Source of the DNA: Azorhizobium caulinodans ORS 571
GTDB lineage: Bacteria > Pseudomonadota > Alphaproteobacteria > Rhizobiales > Xanthobacteraceae
DNA: 64,000 nt
NCBI RefSeq assembly: GCF_000010525.1
Contig: NC_009937.1
Span: 2,423,501 to 2,487,500 of the forward strand
Reading direction: 5' to 3'
The first letter of the stretch is position 1; the number at the start of each line of letters is the position of its first letter. The position numbers and the translations under genes were made by a program. Positions 24,925 to 33,802 of this stretch are shown piece after piece. The notes beneath the pieces were generated by a model, which was not told the DNA's origin, searched no databases, and was given only the letters and a program-made list of their open reading frames with translations.

Positions 24925-25561
24925 GAGCAGCGCCATGGATGGCGTCATCGAGATGGGCGGCAACCGCTACATGACCGACCCACAGGGCCATCTGGTGCCG
25001 GTGGATCTGGTGAAGCCGCAGGATGCGCTGGAAGACCAGACCGTGCGCAAGATCATCCGCTATGCCGACGACCTCTCGGCGCAGATTGCCCGCTTCCGCG
25101 GCCACACGTTCGATGATGTGGCGAGCTTCGTCTCCATCCTCGCCGAGCGCTATGGGGCGACGCGCGGCGGCGCCAAGGGCAACACCACGCTGACCAGCTT
25201 CGACGGCTGTCTCAAGGTGGTGGTGCAGGTGCAGGATGTGCTCACCTTCGGCCCGGAGCTGCAGGTGGCCAAAGCCATCGTGGACGAGTGCGTGGCCGCC
25301 TGGTCGGACGGCGCGCCGGCCGAGGTGCGGGCGCTCGTTCAACACGCTTTCCAGACGGACCGGGAGGGCCGCATCAACCGGGCGGCCCTGTTCTCGCTGC
25401 GGCGGCTGAAGATCGAGCGCGAGCCCTGGCCGCGGGCCATGGCGGCGCTGGACGACGCCATCCGCGTGGTGGGCTCGCGGGAATATGTGCGCTTCTACCG
25501 GCGGGCCAATGCCCGCGCGAAGTGGGAGCCCATCACCATCGATCTCGCCTCGGCCGCGTGA
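24914..25561 (+). CDS. DUF3164 family protein (Mu early region)
   Basis: 215 aa from ATG 24914, overlapping the previous gene by 11 nt. It has the DUF3164 appearance: NRYMTDPQGHLVPVDLVKP at the N-terminus, RFRGHTFDDVASFVSILAERYG in the middle, then DGCLKVVVQVQDVLTFGPELQVAKAIVDECVAAW. DUF3164 proteins are conserved in Mu-like early operons, with no established biochemical role. Confidence 0.88.
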   Translation: MDSESSAMDGVIEMGGNRYMTDPQGHLVPVDLVKPQDALEDQTVRKIIRYADDLSAQIARFRGHTFDDVASFVSILAERYGATRGGAKGNTTLTSFDGCLKVVVQVQDVLTFGPELQVAKAIVDECVAAWSDGAPAEVRALVQHAFQTDREGRINRAALFSLRRLKIEREPWPRAMAALDDAIRVVGSREYVRFYRRANARAKWEPITIDLASAA

Positions 25562-25565
25562 GGTG

Positions 25566-25754
25566 ATGATGGCGCACGCTCAGCCCACACCCGAGCGCCC
25601 GGCGCTGCCGGCCGCCACCGTGCTCGCGGTGGAGTGTCGGCACCTGGGCGCGCTGCTCGCCCAGGGCCTGCTGCTGGAGCGGGACGTGGACGCGGCCCTG
25701 GCGCGCATGCGGGCAGCGCTGCTCGTGGCCATCGGCAAGGGAGACCAGCCATGA
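25566..25754 (+). CDS. Small early phage protein, unknown function
   Basis: 62 aa (ATG 25566, or 25569 one codon later), overlapping gemA by 4 nt. One amphipathic helical region (LLLERDVDAALARMRAALLVAIG). No recognised family; supported mainly by its position in the coupled early operon. Confidence 0.55.
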   Translation: MMAHAQPTPERPALPAATVLAVECRHLGALLAQGLLLERDVDAALARMRAALLVAIGKGDQP

Positions 25755-26356
25755 GCGGAGCCTCTTCGGCGCAGATCGGCGCCATCCACGCGCTCGCCGG
25801 CCGCATCGGCCTCACCCAGGCCGAGCGCCGCGCCTTCATCGCCCGGCAGGCGTCGGGCAAGACCTCCTGCCGCCAGCTCTCCGGCCGCGAGGCGGTGCGG
25901 GTGATCGACGGGCTGAAGGCGCTCCAGGGCGGAAGGGCAAAGGGCGCGGCGGATCTGGCAGGCCCCTATGCGGCCAAGCTGCGGGCGCTCTGGCTCTCGG
26001 GCTGGCACCTGGGCGTGGTGCGGGACCGCACCGATACCGCGCTGCTCGCGTTCCTGGAGCGGCAGACCGGGCTGGAGCACACGCGCTTCCTTTCGGACGC
26101 CGCCTCCGCTCGCCGGGTGATCGAGGCGCTGAAGGCCTGGCTGGCGCGGGAGGGCGGCGTGGAGTGGCCGGCGGGCAGCAGCGTGGACGAGAGCAAGCGG
26201 GCGGTCTGGCAGGCGCAGCGGCGGCGGATGGCGGCGTTGGGGCTGGACGGGAGCGAGGGCCAGCCGGGGGCGGACGTGGATGTGGAGATCCGCGCGACCG
26301 GGGCGGTGATCCGCAGGAGGCTCAAGCGGCAGGCAAAGGCGGGAGGACCGGCATGA
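25751..26356 (+). CDS. gemA: GemA-like regulatory protein (DUF1018)
   Basis: 201 aa. The N-terminus (IGAIHALAGRIGLTQAERRAFIARQASGKTSCRQLSGREAVRVIDGLK) is the GemA/DUF1018 pattern. Charged sequence and a basic C-terminus follow. Mu GemA alters host gene expression and DNA supercoiling late in the early phase. It overlaps the upstream ORF and the mor-like gene by 4 nt, as in Mu, where GemA and Mor genes are adjacent. Confidence 0.9.
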   Translation: MSGASSAQIGAIHALAGRIGLTQAERRAFIARQASGKTSCRQLSGREAVRVIDGLKALQGGRAKGAADLAGPYAAKLRALWLSGWHLGVVRDRTDTALLAFLERQTGLEHTRFLSDAASARRVIEALKAWLAREGGVEWPAGSSVDESKRAVWQAQRRRMAALGLDGSEGQPGADVDVEIRATGAVIRRRLKRQAKAGGPA

Positions 26357-26739
26357 GCGATCAGCCGCCGCTGCCCCATCTGTTGTCCGCGCTGCTGCAG
26401 GCGGCGGGGCTCGCCCGCGTGCTGGCGTTTGCCTCCGAGCATGGCGGGCGCCGGCTCTCCGTGCCGAAGCGGGCGGGTGACGAGCACCGCCTGGTGGCGG
26501 TGCTGGGGCGGGAGGGAGCGAACCTCCTGTGCGCCATGTATGGGGGCGAGACGATTACCGTGCCCATGGGGCCAGCGGGGACGCTGGCGGCGGCGCGGAT
26601 GAGGATGGCGCGCGCACTGGCGGAGGGGGCGTCCATTGACGAAGCGGCTAGGTATGCGGGCCTGCACCGCCGGAGCGCGCAGCGGATGCGGGCGCGGGTG
26701 AAGGATGCGGAGGACGACAAGCAAGTGCGCTTGTTCTAG
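26353..26739 (+). CDS. mor: Mor-family transcription activator (middle/late)
   Basis: 128 aa, almost exactly the Mu Mor length (129). The central part (EHGGRRLSVPKRAGDEHRLVAVLGREGANLLCAMYGGETITVP) matches the Mor/C dimerisation region with its G-G-x-x-[IL]-x-V-P strands, and the C-terminus has an HTH (GASIDEAARYAGLHRRSAQRMRARV). No second Mor/C gene is seen, so this protein may act at all three late promoter candidates, which carry palindromic sites at the position where Mor and C bind in Mu. It ends the early operon. Confidence 0.85.
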   Translation: MSDQPPLPHLLSALLQAAGLARVLAFASEHGGRRLSVPKRAGDEHRLVAVLGREGANLLCAMYGGETITVPMGPAGTLAAARMRMARALAEGASIDEAARYAGLHRRSAQRMRARVKDAEDDKQVRLF

Positions 26740-26901
26740 TGTTCGTGGCCATCAGTAATGCATGGGTCGGCTGTGCGCAGGAGAGAACATTCACGGGCTG
26801 ACTGAAAGCAGAGCTTCGCGCCTGGGTGCAAGAGGCTGGAAATGGAAGTATCGTGGCGCGCGACACACGCCACCTCGGTGCAACTCCATTTATTCTGAGG
26901 A

Positions 26902-29900
26902 CTAGTGCCTTTCGTAGGCTCCGATCTTATCTCGGATGTCGTTGTTCTCGCGCGCGAGAAAACGGTCGAATAGGTCCAGCAGTTCACGTTCACGGTCGCT
27001 ATCGCCGTCGACGGCGCGATAGAGCTCGACCAGCACGCCGCTTAGGTGATGCATCGTCGACCAATGGCCCTGATTCTGGTTATCTTTCCAACCGTCCATC
27101 AGGTCGAGCACCCGCCGGACGGTCGCGAATGTAATCTCCGGAAAGCGATCGACACGCTCCTCCAGCGCTCGGAACAGGTTGTCGGAGTTCTCTTCAAAGG
27201 AGCGCGACTGGATGTGGCGCAGGACGAGCGCCGTCCTATCGGAGTTGCCGTCCAGCACTTCGTCCCAGTTCAGATGCGCCGCTTCGCGCCTGACCTCTTC
27301 ATTTTCATCGTCGAAGAAGCCCTCGAGCCAGGCCATCGCGCGGTCACCTACCCGGTCTGAAGTCACGTTGCCGGCGGCCCGGTAGGCCGCGACCTGGCGG
27401 CGCATGGGGTCTTCCGCGAAAGATCGACGGAAGGCGATGTCTCGCGCGTCATCGGAGATGGCGAGCCCGGATTCCATGAGCAATCCTAGGGCACGCTGAC
27501 CTGGGTCTTGCGAAGCCAAACTGAGGTCGATGACCTTCTGAGAATCGAAAGCGGAATTGTAGGTGGCCCAGCCCAACATGTGCTGACCGGCGTGAGAGCG
27601 GAGCGCGCGTGGGTCCCGCTCCGCCAAGCGTTCAAGAAACCGGAGACCGCGTTCAAGGTCGTGCTTCGCTACGGAGTGGATTGTGTGAAGCATCATCATC
27701 CGCACCGACGTCAACGGCTCGGCTTCGATCCTCCGGTCAACAAGGTCAGTCACGGATGATAGGATTTCGGCGTCGTCCCATAGGATGTTCGCCAACGCCC
27801 GGTAGGCCGCCCCCCGGTCGTTGTTAAGCCCGCTCGACTCGAAGTCGCCACCACCGTTCCACAACAACTCTTGCACGGACGGTGGTTTATCTTTACTCGA
27901 ACTGGTCGTTGTCACCGTCGTATCGGAGGCATCCCCGAACTCGGCATCGTGCAGCACGGTCTTGAGGACGCTTTCGTTGCGCGCTGCAGACGGATGCTTC
28001 TCCAACGTCCACGATATCGTCCTCCCGAACCGATGTTGGGGCCACCGGCGCGTAGCGATGATCGCTCGGACAGCAAGCTCGCCGTCCTCTCCGCTCTCGC
28101 ATAGACCGGTCAGAATTCCTTCCGCATATGTCGGATTGGCCGTCTCGGGCATGCGTTCCAGCAGGGCGACAAAGCGCGGCGGATCCGTCTTGACGCAGGC
28201 TTGCAGAACCGACGAAAGCTGCCTGGCTCCGCCGATAACCGAATTTTTCAGATAGATGTGCCGCTCATCGTCTTGATACTTCGCGAAGGCGTTGAGCCAA
28301 GAGCGATCCGACATCTTCCTAGCTCGCGCCATCGAGATTGGGGATTCGACCATGCCACCACGGATGCCGTATGCCTCCGGCAGGTTGCGGGACGGGAATT
28401 TGCGGTCGAGTTCCGCGAGGCGTGCGAGAGCTTTGGAGCTCAGTAGCTGAGATCCTATCGTTTGCAGGATCGCCCGCTGTGTCTCCCCGCAAGTCGAGAG
28501 CAAGTGGCGAATGTAGTCATCCGGCTCGGAGACAGGGGGGTCGCCCGCCTTCCGTCGTCGGATGCACCAAACGAGCCAATCCTGCTCTGGCTGATGCTTA
28601 AGAACTCTGCGCTCAATTAACTGCCGTTCGGGGGCCGACATATGAGGGAAGGCAGATCTGGCCGCGTATGCAAAGGCCGTCCACTCGCCACCGCTCTGCC
28701 CTATGTCAAAGAGGTTCGGATTGTCGACGAGATCGAGCAGGCGACGGCCGAGCGCTTCGCCGTTTGCGGCTATCGCTTTCAGGTGGATGAGCAGCGCGGG
28801 TTTCGATCTGCTCGGCAAGACATCCAAGAGCTGTGCGGCCCGGTCAGGGTTCTCCCTCGCAAGCCTCTCGAAGGCTCGGATCAGCGTCCATACGCTTGGG
28901 CTATCGTGCTCAGACAAAGGCACGCGAATGGTGGGATAGTCGATAACGCCGGTGTCGAGGAGTCGCGCCTCGCGGGTCAGTGCCTCGACAAAGGAGGGCA
29001 GTATCGCATCCAGCAGAGCTTCGGGCTCGTGCTCGACAAGCTCCTTAACCCAGTAAGCATTTTCCGCCGACGACCATTCCCCGAACGGGTGGCGATCCGG
29101 AAAGGCTGCCATCCAGCGGGCGAGCCAGTAACCGAAGACACGTGCTCCAAGTGCCCTATCCGTGTGGACCCAGCTCCCGAGGCTCACCGCATTGTCGAAC
29201 TTGTCAGGATGCAGCTTGTCTAGAGGGCAGCTGTCGATGACTTCCCGATAGAGATCCTCAAGAGGGCCGATGCTGCCGTTCGGGTAGAGGCCCGAGAACC
29301 ATGCGATCAGCTCCACCGCGCGACCTTCGTCACCACCCCACCAATGGCGCAAGAACGGCTCGATCAGCTTGGCATGCTCGGAGGAACAACGCCGAAGCAG
29401 CCATAGCGCGACGGTTTTCTCTTCGCCCCCCCGCTCGATCCACGTCGCAATCGTCCCGGTGCGGAGAAGTAGTGGAGTCCAGTTCGTGTCGAGCAGCGCC
29501 GTCTTGGCCACCATCTCCAGCGGGTGCCCACGACTGTACCAACCGGTGACTATGTTTAGCTCCGCTTCAGTCGGCTCCTCGACACGGCGCAGCCAGTAGG
29601 CGACCGCATCCTTGACGAGGAAGCGGACGTCCGGCGATTCAAGCACCTCTCGCAGGTTCCGCAGATACTGGCGGCGATTGCCTTGATCCCTAAGCCTTGA
29701 AAAAATCTGTCGAACCTGTGTACGGCGGAAGAGTCTCTGCTCATCAGTCTTCAAGAGCTCGACTACGCTTTTCCCACTTGCGACGAATTGGCTGGAGAAA
29801 ACATGGTCGAAGAAGGACTCGTGTGCAAACTGCAGCTTCCCGGCAACGGCGGTTATCAGTCCTGCAGAAGCTAGTGCATCGACCGCACCCGGGAACGGTG

Positions 29901-31422
29901 AAAGGACGCCCTCCGGCGCGGTTAGCTCCTGATTATTGCTCATACTCTGAGCCATAGAGCCAAGGGCCGATTGCGGCGTCCATTGGATGCCTGCCTCACG
30001 GAACTCGCGAGCTCGTACCTCGACGAGGTTATCGAAGAGGCGGCTTCCGGACAGCTCGCCTGCAACGTTCTCTCCCAGCGAAAGCAGCTCTGCGAAGACG
30101 CGGAGATGAATTGGCACCGACAATAGATGGCGTTCGTGTTCGGAGAACCTCTTTGTATCGACGCCAAGCCTAGTTAGGACCGGCTCGACCGCCGTCCCCC
30201 AATTCAGGGGTTTCAACTCCACGGTCCGTGTGAATGGGGAATCAGCAAGTTGCTTCAGGCGGCCGTCGTGTCCGATATCGTACGACCGGCAAGCCACCAC
30301 GACCCGCATATTCGGGTAGAAGTGGCTATCGGAAATCATCCGGAACAGCAGGTCCCGTATCCGACCGGAGCGTCCCGATGCTTCGCTGACGGCGTCCAGC
30401 TGGTCGATGACGAAGAGCGTTGGCCTCCTACCATGCCGATTGCCGAGAACGCCGACGGGGTTCTCGTCCCGCCCCAACGATATGCGGCCTATCTCGCCCA
30501 CCGTCTGCGCCGACAGGAACCGGTCGATCCGTAGCGCGAGCGTGGGCCACCCCCTACCCCGCGCTGCTGCCACGATTTTCGAGAGCGCGATGCTCTTTCC
30601 ACCGCCTGCGCCGCCACCAATGACGACTAGGCTCGTGTCCTCCCCTACAGCCAACTCAACGGCTGTCTCGATATCGGGTGTCGCGATGACACCTCCCGCG
30701 ACCGGTGGGAGGATGGATGCAAGGTATTCATCCGTCGCGTTCCTGAGTTTCTCGTCGAGCGTCTCATCCAGATAGGCCTTCCAGCCGAGATCGAGGCTGT
30801 CGATAGCTGCGCGGAACGCCTCTGTGGTGATGGTCCGGGTCAGCTGGCGGTCCAAGAACGCGATGAGCCTCTCGATTGCGATCTCTGGTTCAGCGACGAA
30901 CATCAGCCGGCAAATCGACGTCGCTTCTCGGAGCAACGAATGTTCGGATACGGTCTCAATGCGACAGCGACGCAACCAAGCGAACGTGTTTTCAGAGTCT
31001 GCTGGCCAGACGTTTTCCAGCTCCTGCACCGCCAATTGTTCAGTCTTGGACAAGGCGTCGCGGAAGTCTTTCGGCGATGCCACGAGGCGCGCTTTGTCCG
31101 CCAATCCTTTAAACGCGCCGGCAGGGTCGGCTGAGACGAAGACACACTCGGCTCGGTCGGCGAGCTTTCTGGCAAAAGCCGAGAGGACGCCCTCGCTGCT
31201 CAGCGCTCCAAGCGTCCATGAACCGCTGACCCGGCGCCGCTTGCATTGGTGCCAACTCGACTGGTCACCCGTCGTGACCCGAAACTCGAAACCGGTCGCG
31301 TCTTCGTTGAAGGCTTCGACGCGTATTTCATCCGCGAGTCCCTGTAGGACCCGCAGAGCCTCTATGAGTGTCCAGTGGGCTTCGTAGTCGTTGCCCAGCT
31401 TATCCGCGACGCCGCCTCTCAT
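26902..31422 (-). CDS. Cargo 1: large STAND-type NTPase with N-terminal nuclease-like domain, putative antiphage protein
   Basis: 1,506 aa. Three parts are visible. Residues about 1-200 look like a PD-(D/E)xK-type nuclease (GNDYE at 11-15, FEF at 46-48, WHQCK at 58-62), similar in style to Cap4/DUF4297-like effector domains. Residues about 255-480 form a P-loop NTPase with Walker A GGGAGGGKS (270-278), Walker B LFVIDQLD (337-344) and VVVACRSYD as sensor. The remaining thousand residues are helical-repeat-like, a likely target sensor. This is the layout of Avs/STAND immune proteins. It is transcribed against the phage and is more A+T-rich than its neighbours, so it is acquired cargo. The exact Avs class cannot be set by eye. 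Confidence 0.8.
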   Translation of the reverse strand: MRGGVADKLGNDYEAHWTLIEALRVLQGLADEIRVEAFNEDATGFEFRVTTGDQSSWHQCKRRRVSGSWTLGALSSEGVLSAFARKLADRAECVFVSADPAGAFKGLADKARLVASPKDFRDALSKTEQLAVQELENVWPADSENTFAWLRRCRIETVSEHSLLREATSICRLMFVAEPEIAIERLIAFLDRQLTRTITTEAFRAAIDSLDLGWKAYLDETLDEKLRNATDEYLASILPPVAGGVIATPDIETAVELAVGEDTSLVVIGGGAGGGKSIALSKIVAAARGRGWPTLALRIDRFLSAQTVGEIGRISLGRDENPVGVLGNRHGRRPTLFVIDQLDAVSEASGRSGRIRDLLFRMISDSHFYPNMRVVVACRSYDIGHDGRLKQLADSPFTRTVELKPLNWGTAVEPVLTRLGVDTKRFSEHERHLLSVPIHLRVFAELLSLGENVAGELSGSRLFDNLVEVRAREFREAGIQWTPQSALGSMAQSMSNNQELTAPEGVLSPFPGAVDALASAGLITAVAGKLQFAHESFFDHVFSSQFVASGKSVVELLKTDEQRLFRRTQVRQIFSRLRDQGNRRQYLRNLREVLESPDVRFLVKDAVAYWLRRVEEPTEAELNIVTGWYSRGHPLEMVAKTALLDTNWTPLLLRTGTIATWIERGGEEKTVALWLLRRCSSEHAKLIEPFLRHWWGGDEGRAVELIAWFSGLYPNGSIGPLEDLYREVIDSCPLDKLHPDKFDNAVSLGSWVHTDRALGARVFGYWLARWMAAFPDRHPFGEWSSAENAYWVKELVEHEPEALLDAILPSFVEALTREARLLDTGVIDYPTIRVPLSEHDSPSVWTLIRAFERLARENPDRAAQLLDVLPSRSKPALLIHLKAIAANGEALGRRLLDLVDNPNLFDIGQSGGEWTAFAYAARSAFPHMSAPERQLIERRVLKHQPEQDWLVWCIRRRKAGDPPVSEPDDYIRHLLSTCGETQRAILQTIGSQLLSSKALARLAELDRKFPSRNLPEAYGIRGGMVESPISMARARKMSDRSWLNAFAKYQDDERHIYLKNSVIGGARQLSSVLQACVKTDPPRFVALLERMPETANPTYAEGILTGLCESGEDGELAVRAIIATRRWPQHRFGRTISWTLEKHPSAARNESVLKTVLHDAEFGDASDTTVTTTSSSKDKPPSVQELLWNGGGDFESSGLNNDRGAAYRALANILWDDAEILSSVTDLVDRRIEAEPLTSVRMMMLHTIHSVAKHDLERGLRFLERLAERDPRALRSHAGQHMLGWATYNSAFDSQKVIDLSLASQDPGQRALGLLMESGLAISDDARDIAFRRSFAEDPMRRQVAAYRAAGNVTSDRVGDRAMAWLEGFFDDENEEVRREAAHLNWDEVLDGNSDRTALVLRHIQSRSFEENSDNLFRALEERVDRFPEITFATVRRVLDLMDGWKDNQNQGHWSTMHHLSGVLVELYRAVDGDSDRERELLDLFDRFLARENNDIRDKIGAYERH

Positions 31423-31756
31423 CACGCTTCATCATATTGGGTCTGAGGCAAACTAGGCCGATTCGCTATTTTGTTGTCGATAGGCAGCTTCAACGATTCC
31501 AAGCGTCGCGTTTAATCTTCTACCTCTTCATCAAGAAACACCGCGCCAGAGCCGAGTGCGAGCGTGGCAGGCATTTCGTCGCAGCGCCCATACAAGCCGC
31601 ACCAAGCGACGACGAGCATAGCAAGTGGCGGTATTCACCTCACTACAACAAGGGGCGCTCGGCTTCGCCGGCCACGACACAGTCACTGCCCAAAAGCAGA
31701 CGTCGCCAACCGCGGCTATGGGTCGACGCCTCCTCCTTCATACGCGACGGATACCC
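31423..31756. other. Gene-free stretch between cargo 1 and late promoter
   Basis: About 330 bases between the NTPase start and the first late-promoter palindrome. Open frames exist on the plus strand, but none has a good start, a ribosome site or a recognisable product. The A+T content near 31425-31560 suggests it holds the leftward promoter of the NTPase gene; no clear -35/-10 pair is called. Confidence 0.5.
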
Positions 31757-31802
31757 GGCGACACCCGTCGCCCGTCCAACCTCGTCCCATCCTCCCCATG
31801 AT
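31757..31802 (+). promoter_or_regulatory. Predicted activator-dependent late promoter 1 (lysis operon)
   Basis: GGCGACACCCGTCGCC (31757-31772; one mismatch from a perfect dyad apart from the two central bases) and a -10-like CATGAT (31797-31802) separated by 24 bp. No -35 box is seen. The same palindrome with the same spacing precedes two other late operons. The dyad centre falls near -44, where Mor and C dimers bind in Mu. The transcript would start near 31809, 50 nt before the endolysin GTG. Confidence 0.72.
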
Positions 31803-31858
31803 CGCGACAGCGCGCTTCGGGGCCTTGCCGGAGCGCGGTCCTTCATGGGGAGTGGCGC

Positions 31859-32620
31859 GTGTCAGCCCAGACCATTTCGCGCGACGGGGTGGACCTCGTC
31901 AAAGCCTTTGAAAGCTGCCTGAAACCGGCCCCCGGCCGCAAGGGCTTCTTCACCACCTATCTCTGCCCGGCGGGCGTCCTCACCATCGGCTGGGGCCACA
32001 CCAACGATCACGGGCGGGCGTTCAGGGCGGGCGCCGTCTGGAGCCAGGCCGAGTGCGACACCGCGCTCGCCCAGGACCTCGCCACCCTCGAGGCCAGCGT
32101 CTCCACCATCCTGAAGGACGTGCCGCTCGCCCAGCACGAGTATGATGCGCTGGTCTCGATGTCCTACAACATCGGCCCGCTCACCCGCTCGTCCATCCCC
32201 GCCAAATTGAAGGCCGGCCGGAAGGCCGAGGTCCGCGCCGTCATGGCCCGCTGGAACAAGGGCGGCGGCCGGGTGCTGCCGGGCCTCACCCGTCGCCGGG
32301 AGGCGGAGGCCGATCTCTTCGAGGGCAAGATCGACGAGGCCCTGCGCACGGCCGGCGTCATGCGCGCCGCCGCGCTCCCCATGCCGCAGAAGGTCGATGT
32401 GCCGAAGCCCCCGGTCTCGGTGGTGGCCGCCGGCACGAAGCGCGAGACCGCCGGGATGGCGGCCGGCGGCACGCTCGCCGCGGGCTCCGGCTCGGGCGAG
32501 GCCCATCCTTTCTCTTCCGCTCTCACCGCCGCGGGCCTCGCCCTCGGCCTCGCCCTGGTCGTCGCGGCCGGCTTCCTGCTGGTCCGCAAGTACAAGCTCA
32601 TCGCAGAGGATTGGCGCTGA
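31859..32620 (+). CDS. Endolysin, GH24 lysozyme, with C-terminal membrane segment
   Basis: 253 aa, GTG start with GGGGAG at 31847-31852. T4-type lysozyme: VDLVKAFESC carries catalytic Glu18, and LCPAGVLTIGWGHT gives the E...D/C-x5-T triad with Cys36 in the Asp position and Thr42. The body ends with LTRRREAEADLF. After a Pro/Ala/Gly-rich linker a hydrophobic segment (about 220-242) anchors the C-terminus, so it is not a simple soluble endolysin. It degrades peptidoglycan at lysis, with the holin downstream. Confidence 0.92.
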   Translation: MSAQTISRDGVDLVKAFESCLKPAPGRKGFFTTYLCPAGVLTIGWGHTNDHGRAFRAGAVWSQAECDTALAQDLATLEASVSTILKDVPLAQHEYDALVSMSYNIGPLTRSSIPAKLKAGRKAEVRAVMARWNKGGGRVLPGLTRRREAEADLFEGKIDEALRTAGVMRAAALPMPQKVDVPKPPVSVVAAGTKRETAGMAAGGTLAAGSGSGEAHPFSSALTAAGLALGLALVVAAGFLLVRKYKLIAEDWR

Positions 32621-33117
32621 TGGATTGGTCGTCTCTCGCTTCCGAGGTTATCAAGCTCGGCGCCCCGGTGCTGGGCACCGCGCTCGGCGGCCCGCTGGGC
32701 GGTTCGGTCGGCAAGGTGCTGGCGGATACGCTCGGCGCCACCGCCGACACGCCCGAGGCCGTTGCCGAGGCGGTCGCCACCGATCCACAGGCGCAGGAGA
32801 AGCTCCAGGCGCTGGAGGCCGAGCGCAGCACCGAGTGGGTCTCGGTCATCCAGGCCGGACAGGCGCTCGCCGCTCAGCTCGCCACCACCGAGGCCACCAA
32901 GGGAGCCTTCCATTATGCCTGGCGGCCGGCCATGAGCTGGCTGGTGGTGGCCATCGTCGGCCAGACCTTCCTGCTGGCGCCCTGGATCTCCGCCCTCATC
33001 GGCAAGTCGGTGGGCACGCCCTACGACCAGGTGCTGGGCATCTCGGCCGTCTGGCTCACCATCTATGGCGGCGGCCATACGGTGAAGAGCATCTTCGGCG
33101 CGCGCCTCGCCCGGTGA
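32620..33117 (+). CDS. Holin, 3-TM type (GTA_holin_3TM-like)
   Basis: 165 aa, ATG overlapping the endolysin stop by one base. It has a Gly-rich N-terminal hydrophobic stretch (APVLGTALGGPLGGSVGKVLADTLG), an acidic helix, then YAWRPAMSWLVVAIVGQTFLLAPWI and a third segment (VLGISAVWLTIYGGG). The W-R-P-x-x-[ST]-W motif before the second span is typical of 3TM holins of gene-transfer agents and phages. Forms the membrane lesion that times lysis. Confidence 0.87.
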   Translation: MDWSSLASEVIKLGAPVLGTALGGPLGGSVGKVLADTLGATADTPEAVAEAVATDPQAQEKLQALEAERSTEWVSVIQAGQALAAQLATTEATKGAFHYAWRPAMSWLVVAIVGQTFLLAPWISALIGKSVGTPYDQVLGISAVWLTIYGGGHTVKSIFGARLAR

Positions 33118-33120
33118 GCC

Positions 33121-33504
33121 ATGGAACCGGGCAGCATGGCCAACTGGGGTTCGCTCTGCGTCTCGCTGTTCACCCTCGGCTTCTATGTCTGGACCTACCG
33201 GTCGAAGGCGGCGGCGGACCGGGTGGCGGCGCTGGAGAAGGCGCTCGGGGACAAGGCGTCCACCGGGCGCCTCGCCGCGCTTGAGGACCGGGTGGACAAG
33301 GTCGAGGACCGCACCACCACCATCGAGGGGGACATCCGCCACATGCCGAGCGCCAGCCAGGCGCAGCGGCTGGAGATCGCGCTCTCCGAGGTGCGGGGCG
33401 ACCTTGCCGTGCTCAACGAGCGGCTCGGCCCCATCGGCGCCATCTCCGAGCGCCTGCAGGAATTCCTGCTGGAAGAAGCCCGCAGCCGGAGAGCCCGGAC
33501 ATGA
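33121..33504 (+). CDS. DUF2730-type protein (Mu gp25-like)
   Basis: 127 aa: an N-terminal membrane helix (WGSLCVSLFTLGFYVWTY) followed by a long heptad-rich coiled coil (RVAALEKALGDKASTGRLAALEDRVDKVEDR...). Size, layout and position between the holin and gp26-like gene match Mu gp25. Possibly a spanin-like or lysis accessory protein; the role is not established. Confidence 0.82.
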   Translation: MEPGSMANWGSLCVSLFTLGFYVWTYRSKAAADRVAALEKALGDKASTGRLAALEDRVDKVEDRTTTIEGDIRHMPSASQAQRLEIALSEVRGDLAVLNERLGPIGAISERLQEFLLEEARSRRART

Positions 33505-33800
33505 GCATGGACCGCCTCATCCGCGAAGAGGCCCGCCTCATCATTCTCAAAGCCCTCGGCGACCAGCTGGACGAGACCCTCAACTCCAGCCTGCTCACCG
33601 AGGAGCTGCGCACCTTCGGCATCAAGCGCGAGCGCGCCTGGGTGCATGGGGAGCTGGCCTATCTGGCGCAGATGGGCGCGCTCGCGCTGATGGAGGCCGG
33701 CAGCGTGAAGGTGGCCCGCCTCACCGATCTCGGCCGCCGGCACCTTGACCGGGACGTCGCCATCGAGGGCGTGAAGCGTCCCTCGCGCCGGGAGGCGTGA
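33501..33800 (+). CDS. Mu gp26-like protein (VpaChn25_0724 family)
   Basis: 99 aa with a winged-helix-like arrangement (IILKALGDQLDETLNSSLLTEELRTFGIKRERAWVHGELAYLAQMGAL...VARLTDLGRRHLDRD). It overlaps its neighbours at ATGA/GTGA junctions. Conserved between gp25 and the small terminase in Mu-like phages; function unknown, possibly DNA-binding. Confidence 0.82.
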   Translation: MSMDRLIREEARLIILKALGDQLDETLNSSLLTEELRTFGIKRERAWVHGELAYLAQMGALALMEAGSVKVARLTDLGRRHLDRDVAIEGVKRPSRREA

Positions 33801-33802
33801 GC

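Noticed and set aside
26840-26875. Possible fourth late-promoter palindrome after mor (TGGCGCGCGACACACGCCA)
   Set aside because: Half-sites do not match GGCGACA/TGTCGCC in order or spacing, and the only downstream gene is on the opposite strand.
31423-31756. Open plus-strand frames upstream of the endolysin
   Set aside because: No start with a ribosome site, no domain; they run across the predicted late promoter.
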